DNA of 37,467 nucleotides from Acidobacteriaceae bacterium (GTDB taxonomy: Bacteria > Acidobacteriota > Terriglobia > Terriglobales > Acidobacteriaceae). Each line of letters begins with the position of its first letter. Position 1 is the stretch's first letter. Shown here in pieces: positions 24,801-31,782 of the stretch. The notes under the pieces are model-generated. The model saw only the letters and a list, made by a program, of their open reading frames with translations, searched no databases and was not told the origin of the DNA. The DNA lies in contig JAOAPN010000007.1 in the NCBI GenBank assembly GCA_025462885.1, forward strand, positions 1 through 37,467. Direction: 5' to 3'. A program made the position numbers and the translations under genes.

Positions 24801-25497
24801 CCGAGACGCTGTAGGCAAGGTTGCGGGTCTCGCCCTGCGCCGCGGCGTTCGTCATGGGAATGCCCTCGACGTAGACCTCGTTCATGTACGGCTGGCCGCC
24901 GTTGAAGGAGGCAAAGGAGGTTCCGGCAGCCTGGGAACTAAGCGCCTGGACGCCCGGAACGAGCGCCACAAAGGCGGTCGGATCGCGGGGACCGGCGTTC
25001 ATCGCAAGAGGCAGCGAGGTATAGAGTTCGTTGCGCATCACGGAGCCGAGAGTGGCGTTGGTTGTCTCGAGCTGCGGTGGCGCGTCGACGACAGTGACGG
25101 TGTCGGTGGTCGCACCGAGCGTCAGCGTCAGATTAACGGTCGCGACGGCCAGGGCGTCGACGACAACGTTCTGCTGGGCAAGCTTTTGAAAGCCGGGCGC
25201 GGTCACGATAACGACATAGCTTCCGGGCGGAACTGCGGCCAGGGAGTAGAAGCCCGAGGAGCTGGACTGCTGAGTGAGCACGGCGTTGGTGGCGGTACTG
25301 GTGACGGTAATGGATGCTCCGGGAACGACCGCGCCGGAGGGATCGGTCACGGTGCCCTGAATCGAGCCGGTACCGCCGATCTGGGCGAGAGCCGAAAAGC
25401 TGAAGAGCGGGAGAGCGACGGCAAAGACCGCGTTGCGAAGACTGAGGGCAGCGACGAGACTCCGGCTGCATAGGGCGAGGCGTGCGGTGAAACCCAT
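21868..25497 (-). CDS. Oar-like TonB-dependent receptor with carboxypeptidase-regulatory-like N-terminal domain (second copy)
   Basis: A 1209-residue outer-membrane protein. The signal peptide ends FSFSALAQ (about 38). A carboxypeptidase-regulatory-like domain follows at about 45-120 (GSIQGTVTDPSGAVVPGASI), then a plug (NEVYVEGIPMTNAAAQGETRN) and a large barrel ending LQGEARITF. It shares architecture with the receptor at 2506-5709, but the barrels differ widely, so the ligands probably differ. ATG 25497 is chosen because AGGAG lies 8 nt upstream and opens the signal peptide; the in-frame start at 25593 would lie within the promoter. A strong TTGACA/CATAAT promoter gives a leader of about 70 nt. 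Monocistronic, closed by the terminator at 21823. Confidence 0.93.
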   Translation of the reverse strand: MGFTARLALCSRSLVAALSLRNAVFAVALPLFSFSALAQIGGTGSIQGTVTDPSGAVVPGASITVTSTATNAVLTQQSSSSGFYSLAAVPPGSYVVIVTAPGFQKLAQQNVVVDALAVATVNLTLTLGATTDTVTVVDAPPQLETTNATLGSVMRNELYTSLPLAMNAGPRDPTAFVALVPGVQALSSQAAGTSFASFNGGQPYMNEVYVEGIPMTNAAAQGETRNLAYSVSVEAIDQFQVETNNSPSMYQGQGIENFTIKSGSNRFHGAAYEYFRNTVLDARGYFPTVAQGRQIEKQNQFGGRVGGFILKDKLFFFGNYDGYRYRATSNPTTQSVPNTAFRAGNFSQLIPAGTNCNNTPVAGCIFDPLSTTATGGRTAFPGNVIPASRISSVSNSLGSYLPNVDPSLGFGNNYTAIVPVGLNTNSVTARLDYNFSQKQRAYVIFSKGSYVTVPFAGISANTSALPLPYAATRIVTEKPMTIQFHHVYTLTPNLLNQFGYSYARLDIPISSATAAGQYPIKAGLAGLPAGQASNAFPTINFAGPNSPQSWAGTNSQAFNEVANTYVVQDNVQWVKGKHSLTIGGQFQWLQDNFTSPADRSNATFSFANSQTAATGNLLATTGNAYASYLLGAPDSASVNENSVITTGARYRDFAAYVQDNYRLTDKLTLNLGVRYDIMGVFHEAKDRTSFLNPTLANPAVNGYPGALQFTGNGVASCNCATPLKTHYGNVGPRVALAYSPTSKTVVRAGFAIMYAHGNGTSGRGGGRNGTGQLGYNANPSFPSALGNGAPAFFWSGGNTLPAAYSTISQGGLPAYQKAPFFDPTLNSGFYTGGPSGGGITYGDPEIGGRSPAYNNYTLSLQQALTQNLTLTLAYSGSQGHYLPSGVGRVDWANQIDPRYLALGNDLNLAVNVPANVVKYNADAAAAGLPAYKAPFSNYNNSFGRALTRFPQYSAVTDIWGGVGNSNYNGLQVILNQRVSNGLTFNVAYVWSREIDDVTNARTVYNVRQERAIGAIDRTHVITSSATYKLPFGKGHTFGTSKYISPLVSGYEVSSIVLVASGAPLAITGSCNTPFTGGLCVPNLNPNFVGSPVINGGLGSGNNNAITNHTTAYIDKNAFINPAAFTFGNAARSAPYNLRNPYTWNQDVTVRRTFGIWESLKLEAAVSAFNVYNTVNFGGVNVNVTSTTFGTVSSQANSPRKLQGEARITF

Positions 25498-25573
25498 GTG
25501 TAACTCCTGTGCTGTCCGGGGATGTCTCGACGTTTTCGGGACAGACACTATGTATGTATTGAATACGGAGAGG

Positions 25574-25603
25574 ATTATGGAGACCGCAATCAACCACTGT
25601 CAA
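25574..25603 (-). promoter_or_regulatory. housekeeping-type promoter of the second TonB receptor
   Basis: On the minus strand TTGACA (25603-25598) and CATAAT (25579-25574) are separated by 18 nt. The expected start near 25567 gives a leader of about 70 nt to ATG 25497. The rest of the 291-bp gap (25498-25788) holds the terminator at 25714 and AT-rich sequence. Confidence 0.7.
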
Positions 25604-25713
25604 TCAGAAAACTATTTCAAAGGTGAACTTATGTACTACTTTGTGCTCAAAACCGTGGTTGAAATTTCCTAGCCCTCCCCGGCTCCATCAAAATCATGTT
25701 TAAGACAAAAGAA

Positions 25714-25739
25714 AACAGCCACCATCGCTGGTGGCTGTT
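25714..25739 (-). terminator. intrinsic terminator after the radical SAM gene
   Basis: A 10-bp perfect stem (25714-25723 with 25730-25739) with loop ATCGCT is followed on the minus strand by TTCTTTTG. It lies 49 nt past the radical SAM stop. The loop and its closing CC/GG pairs are the same as in the terminator at 21823. Confidence 0.88.
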
Positions 25740-25788
25740 CTAGTTTTATGCACTTGCGCAAAGCGCCTATCGCTGGACGCGCAGTCCC

Positions 25789-27903
25789 CTAGTCGCCGGA
25801 GACGGTCTCTTCGATGTTTTGAACGACTTCGGCCTTTGCGACCGGAGTGGCAGGCTTGATCTCGCCGAGGGAGATGAAACCGGCGGGAGCATCGGGCTCC
25901 TGCAGGATCTCCTTGCGGTAGAGCTTGGCCATGCGGGCGTTCTCGGCATCCTGCTTGATCTTCGCGTCGCGCGCCCGGATCTTCTCTTCGCGGGCGTTCT
26001 TGGCGATACCGGACTTGTCGAACGTGTCGTTGGCGGCAGCGTTGACGTGATCGTTGTTGAGGACGAGGTCGTAGGTGCCTTCCTTCTCGAGACCGACCTT
26101 CTTACCACCGGCGAAGATCTCGTGACGGCCGTGCTCCTCGTACCACTTGGTGAGGGTGGAGGTCATGTGCATCTTCTCGATGATGTTTCTCCAGCCCACG
26201 CCGGTGTTGTAGGCGCAGAAGGAGATCTCACCCTCTTGTGTGGCGTAGGGGATGATGCACTGCTCGGTGCGGCGGAAGTCGTAGTTGAAGAGGTCCTGGA
26301 ACCACATGCCGGCGATGAAGAGGAAGTTCCAGCGATCCGCGCGGCGCAGGTTGATGTCTTCCATCGTGCGGTCTGCGGTGATCTTGCCGTAGTCCTTACC
26401 GGTGGCGCCGAAGCTCTTGTCGAACTTGGCCAGGAGATCCTTGATGTGGAAGTGGGTAGGACCTGCATCCGGGGTGTAGTTGCGGAGCAGGGCGAGGGTG
26501 ATTCCGAGGATCGAGAGCCACTTGCCACGGGCGGCGTCGTTGATGCGGGCGACGTCCTTGGCCAGGCGATCGGCATTCAGGAAGGCCGTGACGGGAACTG
26601 CTTCCTTGGTCTCCTTGTCGATCATCAGCGCCATGCCGATCCCGCAGTTCGGGTGGCAACCGCAGGAGAGCTGGCCCCAGTCGTGATTCGGTCCGTGGAC
26701 CAGGTCGGCCCAGTCGGCGAACGTGGACATGAAGGAGATGGGGAACCAGTCGCGGATCGGCTCGCCGAGGCCGGTCTGGTTCTTCACATCGTGCGCCATG
26801 TGCGAGAGGGTGTAACGCTGTGCCTTGCGGCGCTCGTCGGAGATATCTTCGTCGCGGCCGGTGAAACTGACCGGCTGGAAGGAGAGGAAGTTGATCTTCT
26901 TCGGGTTGTCGAGCGCGAACTTGATGATGTTGCCGACCTGCTCATTGTTGATGCCGTTGATGATGGTCGTTACGGGAACGATATCGACGCCGGCTTCGTG
27001 CAGGTTGTGGATGGCCTGGAGCTTTACGTCGAACGCGTTGCCGACCTTGCGGTGCGAGTTGGCAGCGTTGCCGATGCCGTCGAATTGCAGGTACGCGTAG
27101 CGCAGACCGGCTTCAGCGGCAGCCTTGGCGAATTCCTTGGACTTGGCGAACTCGATGCCGTTGGTCGCAGCCTGAACCGAAGTGTAACCGACCTTGCGGG
27201 CGTAAGCGACGGCGTCGAGGAAGTAGGGAGACAGGGTGGGCTCGCCGCCCGAGAACTGCACCGACATCTGGCGCTTCGGCTTGATGGTGACCGCGTTGTC
27301 GAGCATGGTCTTGATCTCGTCCCACGTCAGTTCGTGGACGAAGCCGACCTGGTTGGCGTCCATGAAGCAGGGATCGCACATCATGTTGCAACGGTTGGTC
27401 AGGTCGATGGTGAGAACCGAACCGCGACCGTGGGTGACGGTGGAAGTTCCGTGGTTGTGCAGCTTCTCGTCATTGTGGGCGCGGATGTCGCGGCCTGGGA
27501 AGACCTCTTCGAGGTGCTTGAAGAAGGCGGTGTCGATGGACATGACGTCTTCGAAGTGGCCGTGAATGGGGCAGTCCTTGACCATCAGGATCTCGCCGTC
27601 GCGCTCGATGATCTGCGCCTTGATCTCGCCGACCTTCTCGTTGAGCAGGATCTCGTGGGGCAGCTTGCCGTCGACGATCTGCTGGCGGATCTCCGGAATG
27701 CACTTGGGGCAGAGGGAGTCGGTGGTGCGGGGCCAGCCGAGGGGCGGCTTCTCTTTCTGGTAGCTCTTGAGAAGGGGCTTATCGCTCCACTTCGGGGTGA
27801 AGCTGGCATTGGGGCTGATGGAATTCAGCTTATTGAATACGACCCAACCTGCCTTTGCTACCTGGACGAGAGCTTTTTCGCCTAACTTCATTGGCTTAGC
27901 CAT
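25789..27903 (-). CDS. radical SAM protein of the tetraether/membrane-spanning lipid synthase-like (MJ0619/Tes) group
   Basis: A 704-residue protein from ATG 27903. The radical SAM cluster motif is C172-x3-C176-x2-C179 (TNRCNMMCDPCFMD), with GGEP at 219-222. Extra cysteine sites match the multi-cluster layout of the Tes group: C65/C68 (SLCPKC) with C111 (KDCPIHGH), C414/C416/C420 (SCGCHPNC), and C549/C563 (EQCIIPYATQ, ISFCAYNTG). Archaeal Tes joins lipid tails through unactivated methyl carbons; bacterial relatives are proposed to make membrane-spanning lipids such as iso-diabolic acid, known from Acidobacteriota. That role is inferred here. The last 100 residues form a charged, probably helical tail absent from the core. 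The start at 27903 has GGAG about 12 nt upstream, rather long. The gene is single, with a palindrome in its leader and a terminator downstream. Confidence 0.87.
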   Translation of the reverse strand: MAKPMKLGEKALVQVAKAGWVVFNKLNSISPNASFTPKWSDKPLLKSYQKEKPPLGWPRTTDSLCPKCIPEIRQQIVDGKLPHEILLNEKVGEIKAQIIERDGEILMVKDCPIHGHFEDVMSIDTAFFKHLEEVFPGRDIRAHNDEKLHNHGTSTVTHGRGSVLTIDLTNRCNMMCDPCFMDANQVGFVHELTWDEIKTMLDNAVTIKPKRQMSVQFSGGEPTLSPYFLDAVAYARKVGYTSVQAATNGIEFAKSKEFAKAAAEAGLRYAYLQFDGIGNAANSHRKVGNAFDVKLQAIHNLHEAGVDIVPVTTIINGINNEQVGNIIKFALDNPKKINFLSFQPVSFTGRDEDISDERRKAQRYTLSHMAHDVKNQTGLGEPIRDWFPISFMSTFADWADLVHGPNHDWGQLSCGCHPNCGIGMALMIDKETKEAVPVTAFLNADRLAKDVARINDAARGKWLSILGITLALLRNYTPDAGPTHFHIKDLLAKFDKSFGATGKDYGKITADRTMEDINLRRADRWNFLFIAGMWFQDLFNYDFRRTEQCIIPYATQEGEISFCAYNTGVGWRNIIEKMHMTSTLTKWYEEHGRHEIFAGGKKVGLEKEGTYDLVLNNDHVNAAANDTFDKSGIAKNAREEKIRARDAKIKQDAENARMAKLYRKEILQEPDAPAGFISLGEIKPATPVAKAEVVQNIEETVSGD

Positions 27904-28186
27904 GTGTGTGTGTCTCTCCTGAGTTATGTTCGAGCACTTGCTCGATGCTGATACTGACGATGCTTTTGGTTTGCGACTCTTACTAAACTTTTCGTTCCGT
28001 CCGCCCATCGCAGGTGTCAGACCATAGGATGAACGTGAATCAACTTCCGTTCCATCAAGATTACGCAGGGGTAAACCCGAAGGTAAGCCTCATGGATTGA
28101 ACGGCGAGAATCCGCAGCGAACGGTGATCTCCGGGGGTGAATGGGGTGACAATTTAAGGTGGATTTCCACAGTCCGGCAGCTCCGG
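27904..28186 (-). promoter_or_regulatory. upstream region of the radical SAM gene with a 16-bp palindrome
   Basis: TCGAGCA-CT-TGCTCGA at 27930-27945 is a perfect 7+2+7 inverted repeat placed 27 nt before the radical SAM start, next to an alternating GT run (27903-27912). It could be an operator or an RNA hairpin near the ribosome-binding site. I found no strong promoter hexamers in the remaining 240 bp. Confidence 0.5.
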
Positions 28187-29185
28187 TTAGGGAATGGAGG
28201 CCTGGCCACCGTTGGTACCCTGACCAGCGACCACTTGGTTGAGGATCTGCTGGACGAAGATGATGCGGATGTGGACGCGCTTGGCGAGATCCGGAAGGAA
28301 CTCGGTGACGATGTTATTGACGGGGTCGAGAGCGAGGCCGGTGAAGATACGCACTGTGGTCGAGCGGCCATCGCTCTGGATTCCGGGAACATACAGGTTG
28401 CTGATCTCGGATGCGATGGGATAGGTCAGCAGGGTGGCGTAGTTCGGCATCGGCGAGCCGTCGTCGTGCTGGGCGATGATCGTGCGGGACACGGCATGAA
28501 GAATCCGTTGCGGAACGCTGGCCCGCGGCATGCGATGGTAGTGGGGATCTTCGTGCGCCAGGGAAGGAATCAGGAAGGTACCGAAGAACTCGCCCATCAT
28601 GTCCTGCGAGAGACTGACTCCGGCAATTTTGCCGAAGCCCTTCAAACCCGGGCCGTAGGCGGTGTGGGAGTCGATGGCGATAGTGAAGGCGGAGGTTCCG
28701 GCGATGGTTCCGAGGTTGAAGGGATCGGTGACGTTTCGAAATGCGAGGTAAGCCTTCTGGGACGGACTCATGGGGATGCTGAAGCGCGTATCGAGAAAAC
28801 GAAGATAGGGATTCAGGATATCGACGCACAGAAGCGGAGCGTCCGAATTCCCGTCTTCCAGACTTTCAGTGGTGCGATTGTGCATCCAGCGCGAAGAGCG
28901 GCAGGGTGGCGGTTTGGTTCCACTGGCAGCGAATGCGGCTTTGGAGATGGCGATAACGGTTTGCGGCTTTTCGGGCTGGAGAAGAAATCCCGGCGAATCG
29001 GGAAGGGGGGAGTCCGGCGCTGCGGGTGAGACTTCCTGGGAGGTCTGTTGTGCGGACGAGAGGCTGTTTGTCTCAGCTCGCGCTAAAGGAACTGCATCGA
29101 CTTTGGCAGGGGGCAGGGCTGAAGTTCCCTGACCGTAGGCGGCGCAGGTGGTCAGCATGAAGATCCATGGAACAGCCCTGCGCAT
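28187..29185 (-). CDS. exported protein of unknown function, LPDSPG/HEDPHYH type
   Basis: A 332-residue protein with a signal peptide (MRRAVPWIFMLTTCAAYG), a Ser/Ala/Pro-rich linker ending in LPDSPG (61-66), and a C-terminal domain of alternating Gly-rich hydrophobic segments. HEDPHYHRM and the later RIFTGLALDPVNNIVTEFLPDL are its most distinct parts. I do not recognise a characterised family. It is related to the next upstream gene (29389-30291): both have LPDSPG after the signal peptide and HEDPxYxxM followed by R..(Y/H)A..R..I...D.G..PN/IN. ATG 29185 is chosen because AAGGGGAG lies 8 nt upstream. Probably envelope-located; the two genes are about 200 nt apart and may be cotranscribed or separately promoted. 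Confidence 0.8.
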   Translation of the reverse strand: MRRAVPWIFMLTTCAAYGQGTSALPPAKVDAVPLARAETNSLSSAQQTSQEVSPAAPDSPLPDSPGFLLQPEKPQTVIAISKAAFAASGTKPPPCRSSRWMHNRTTESLEDGNSDAPLLCVDILNPYLRFLDTRFSIPMSPSQKAYLAFRNVTDPFNLGTIAGTSAFTIAIDSHTAYGPGLKGFGKIAGVSLSQDMMGEFFGTFLIPSLAHEDPHYHRMPRASVPQRILHAVSRTIIAQHDDGSPMPNYATLLTYPIASEISNLYVPGIQSDGRSTTVRIFTGLALDPVNNIVTEFLPDLAKRVHIRIIFVQQILNQVVAGQGTNGGQASIP

Positions 29186-29220
29186 CGAGAAACTCCCCTT
29201 GTCACACTCCCTGGTGCGCC

Positions 29221-29255
29221 GCACATACTATTGCCCGCTGCACTTACTATCGCCC
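29221..29255 (-). repeat. imperfect direct repeat upstream of the 28187-29185 gene
   Basis: Plus-strand GCACATACTATTGCCC (29221-29236) and GCACTTACTATCGCCC (29240-29255) match at 14 of 16 positions with a 19-bp period. They lie 36-70 nt before the start codon, where a promoter or activator site would be expected. Confidence 0.65.
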
Positions 29256-29388
29256 AGGGAGACTGTTTCGAGCAGTTTTTCTATTGCTGTGGAGTGGAAG
29301 ATCTCATGCAGTACCGTTTTCATCGGAGAAAACGGACATGAGTGAGACGCCGCCGCCATAACCCACAGGAAAACAGCTCCAGGAAAGT

Positions 29389-30291
29389 CTACTTTCTCTT
29401 CTGAAGGTGCATGGACTGCAGGATGTCATCCAGAAATTCAGCGGACAGGAAACCGATCGCACCGCCACCTATCGAACCGCCGAACGTCTGCATGACCTGC
29501 GATATACCAGTGTTCACAGGCGGATAGTAGGCCTGGGTCAGGGCTGCACCGGCAAGGTTACCGGAGAGATAAGCGAGATTAATGGTGGTGTGTCCGCCGT
29601 CGGTGCGGGTGATCAGCGGTCGGGTGCCGGCGTAGACGATTCTTTTGAAGACGTTGTTCCCGCGTCCCATCTTGTAGTAGCGAGGGTCCTCATGCAGCAC
29701 GCTGGCCATGATGGAATCGGTGAAGATTCCCTGGCTGGACGCGCGGGCAGAAGCTGCGCCGAATCGCTGCAGAAATGCCTTACCGTTGGTGCCGTAGTTG
29801 GGACTGCCGTTCACCAGTTGGGAGTACTCGGCGGCAGCGGCCCAGCCAATAAAGGAGAGCGGCGAGACCGCATCCTTAATGCCCAGCCCAATCTTGTCGC
29901 TAACGTGAAGGCGGGGAGCCTGCTGACCGGGCTTGATGTATTTGTCGAATCGGCCGGCGATGGGGGAGCTATTCGGAGGCACATTCTGAAAATATGCGGC
30001 TTCTAGACCGGTAGCCGGGCCGAAGGGCAGCGGCGAATCATTCGCAGCATCCACGCTGGAGGAGAAACTGCCAGCCGTTACCACACCGGGTGAATCCGGT
30101 AGGGAGAGCATGGCTTCAGAGACTGGCGTGTAAGCCGGTTTCTGTGAGACGGAAGCCACCTGGGGGAGTGTCGGCACGAAAGACTGGGCCGATGCCAGGC
30201 AGGTCGCGACTGGTGCAAAGGCAACCGTCAATGCAAAGGCACGGAGGGCGCGGCGCGAAGGGAGTGCGATAGGAACAAGCGTCGTGCTCAA
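29389..30291 (-). CDS. exported protein of unknown function, LPDSPG/HEDPRYY type
   Basis: A 300-residue protein with a signal peptide (ALRAFALTVAFAPVATCLASAQ, about 15-36), LPDSPG at 64-69, and a C-terminal domain with HEDPRYYKMGRGNNVFKR, ITRTDGG and NLAYLSGNLAGAALTQAYYP; the ending is short and basic (LQKRK). It shares these landmarks with the downstream gene, so the two look like diverged tandem paralogues. The start is the TTG at 30291, with GAGG 8 nt upstream and placed directly before the signal peptide; the open frame runs upstream to 30471 but that part has no signal-like or conserved sequence. Function unknown; Gly-rich amphipathic stretches would fit a membrane-associated or outer-membrane protein. 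Confidence 0.78.
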   Translation of the reverse strand: MSTTLVPIALPSRRALRAFALTVAFAPVATCLASAQSFVPTLPQVASVSQKPAYTPVSEAMLSLPDSPGVVTAGSFSSSVDAANDSPLPFGPATGLEAAYFQNVPPNSSPIAGRFDKYIKPGQQAPRLHVSDKIGLGIKDAVSPLSFIGWAAAAEYSQLVNGSPNYGTNGKAFLQRFGAASARASSQGIFTDSIMASVLHEDPRYYKMGRGNNVFKRIVYAGTRPLITRTDGGHTTINLAYLSGNLAGAALTQAYYPPVNTGISQVMQTFGGSIGGGAIGFLSAEFLDDILQSMHLQKRK

Positions 30292-30534
30292 TAGGAATAC
30301 CTCAATTTGCTGTAGGGGTGTTTGCGCTGGTCTTTTGATCGCTGGATCGCAGTCTTTCGATCTTAGACGCTCACAGTCTTCCGGGTATACACCCAAAAGA
30401 GGGGGAGGGCTTACTCTAACGGACGCCAACACAAGCCTGGAAGTTGTCTGAAATGATTCGATTTGAGACACAATCCCTTGACCGACACGCAGTTACCTTG
30501 TGGGCACTGCATGTGAGATGGACCAGACGAGGCA

Positions 30535-30564
30535 TTGACCTTGAGATTTCCAGATACGAATAAT
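30535..30564 (+). promoter_or_regulatory. putative promoter of the 30587-31690 pair
   Basis: TTGACC (30535-30540) and AATAAT (30559-30564) are 18 nt apart, giving an expected start near 30571 and a short leader containing GAGG before ATG 30587. The rest of the 295-bp divergent gap (30292-30586) holds no clear hairpin; on the minus strand AAGACTG is repeated twice before the TTG start of the divergent gene. Confidence 0.55.
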
Positions 30565-30586
30565 TGAAGGTGCAGAGGTGTCTTTG

Positions 30587-30838
30587 ATGGGTGTCGATCC
30601 AAAGAGTGGCAGTCCTGGATGGGAAGAGAAGCTCCACGATGCCGGGGCAAAGGTCGAGGACGAACTGAAAGCCGAACTGAAAAAAGTGATCGCCTACATT
30701 AATGATGAGGTAGTTCCTGAAGTGCGAAAGAACGGCTCGGAGGCGCTGCGCGCGGCCGCGGCACAGATGGAAAAGCTTGCGAAGAAGATGGACGAACGGC
30801 GGGCCGGGACAGGTTCTTCGAAGGACGGGGTGAAGTAG
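30587..30838 (+). CDS. small helical hydrophilic protein of unknown function
   Basis: An 83-residue protein without signal peptide or membrane segment. Nearly all of it is predicted amphipathic helix rich in Lys, Glu and Ala (KVEDELKAELKKVIAYINDE; ALRAAAAQMEKLAKKMDERR), with disordered ends. ATG 30587 has GAGG 8 nt upstream and is preferred over GTG 30578. The stop codon directly abuts the rlpA start (TAG then GTGATG), so the two are very probably translated from one transcript. I do not recognise a family. Confidence 0.72.
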   Translation: MGVDPKSGSPGWEEKLHDAGAKVEDELKAELKKVIAYINDEVVPEVRKNGSEALRAAAAQMEKLAKKMDERRAGTGSSKDGVK

Positions 30839-31690
30839 GTGATGCCTCGCGGCATTAGCATCAGCGCCAGCCTCAGGCTCGGAAGGCTGTTTGCTGCTGT
30901 CGGTTTAAGCGCGGTGCTGCTGCTTGCAGCAGGATGCCACAAGGGGAGCAAGGCCAGACACGCACCACCTCCGCCTCCGGTTACGAGTGGTTCTTCAGGG
31001 TCAGGATCAGGAAGCTCGCGTGCGTCGCGGCCTGTTCCGCGTGGCGAGGAACCTGCGCGGGCTACAGCTCCGCAGCCTGCCGCTCGTGGCAAGGTGGTGC
31101 AGACTGAGGTTGGATTGGCGAGCTGGTACGGGCCTCCCTACGCTGGCCGCAAGGGAGCGGATGGAACGGTCTACGACCAGAACGCCATGACCGCGGCTCA
31201 CCTGACGCTGCCCATGGGAACCATCGTCCGCGTAACCAATCTGAGCAACGATTCGAGTGTCGTGGTGAAGATTACCGACCGCGGACCTTTTGTGCGGGGA
31301 CGCATCATCGACCTGTCGCTTGCGGCGGCGAAGGCCACGGGAGTCTATCGGGCGGGCGTGGCGAAGGTGAAGGTGGAGGCGTTCGCGGGACAGGGTCCTG
31401 CGGCTCCTGTTATATCTTCCACGAAGAGCTCCGGCACAGCACGCGTTCCTGCGATCCCGGGCGGGCGATGGTGCGTCCAGATCGGTGCGTTCCTGACCCA
31501 GGAAGATGCGATCTCGCTGAAGAACGATCTCATCCGGCGCTACACGACTGCGAAGGTGATCGAGTTCTCCGGCCCCACCGGGCATTGGGTGAGGATCAAC
31601 CTGAAATATCCGGACAAGACTACAGCGGAGCAGGTGGCTGAAAGTATCCACGTTCCCGATGCGGAACCTTATTTGATCCGGCTCGACTAG
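30839..31690 (+). CDS. rlpA: RlpA-like septal/rare lipoprotein with DPBB and SPOR domains
   Basis: A 283-residue lipoprotein. RlpA enzymes are lytic transglycosylases that cleave naked glycan strands at the septum; activity is proven in Pseudomonas but not in all members. The signal peptide has a lipobox (LAAGC, Cys at about 32-33), followed by a Pro/Ser/Gly linker. The double-psi beta-barrel at about 88-180 keeps the ASWYG motif and the catalytic pair H120 (AAHLTLPMGT) and D146 (KITDRGPF), numbered from ATG 30842. A SPOR domain at about 207-282 (RWCVQIGAFLTQEDA) should bind denuded glycans at the division site. The start is GTG 30839 or ATG 30842, which touch the previous stop; both give the same mature protein. 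A terminator follows. Confidence 0.93.
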   Translation: MMPRGISISASLRLGRLFAAVGLSAVLLLAAGCHKGSKARHAPPPPPVTSGSSGSGSGSSRASRPVPRGEEPARATAPQPAARGKVVQTEVGLASWYGPPYAGRKGADGTVYDQNAMTAAHLTLPMGTIVRVTNLSNDSSVVVKITDRGPFVRGRIIDLSLAAAKATGVYRAGVAKVKVEAFAGQGPAAPVISSTKSSGTARVPAIPGGRWCVQIGAFLTQEDAISLKNDLIRRYTTAKVIEFSGPTGHWVRINLKYPDKTTAEQVAESIHVPDAEPYLIRLD

Positions 31691-31706
31691 CCGGTCGAAA
31701 GGATGT

Positions 31707-31758
31707 GGGTCTGGTGCTGGGCGATCCTGTGTATTCTCCCACTCCAGACCCGTTTTTT
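31707..31758 (+). terminator. probable intrinsic terminator after rlpA
   Basis: GGGTCTGG (31707-31714) pairs with CCAGACCC (31744-31751) across a 29-nt loop, and GTTTTTT follows. The stem is strong and the T tract clear, but the loop is longer than usual. Confidence 0.65.
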
Positions 31759-31782
31759 ATTTGTAACTTCCGTAGGCTCTTT

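Noticed and set aside
24040..25473. A 477-codon plus-strand open frame over the second TonB receptor
   Set aside because: Shadow of the receptor signal peptide, plug and barrel on the minus strand; no motif.
25819..27885. A 688-codon plus-strand open frame antisense to the radical SAM gene
   Set aside because: The translation is a low-complexity Val/Asp/Glu/Gly-rich shadow with no motif; the opposite strand has clear conserved cluster motifs. It follows from codon bias in a GC-rich gene.
27930..27945. LexA (SOS) box before the radical SAM gene
   Set aside because: The palindrome resembles neither the Gram-positive GAAC-N4-GTTC form nor the E. coli CTGT-N8-ACAG form.
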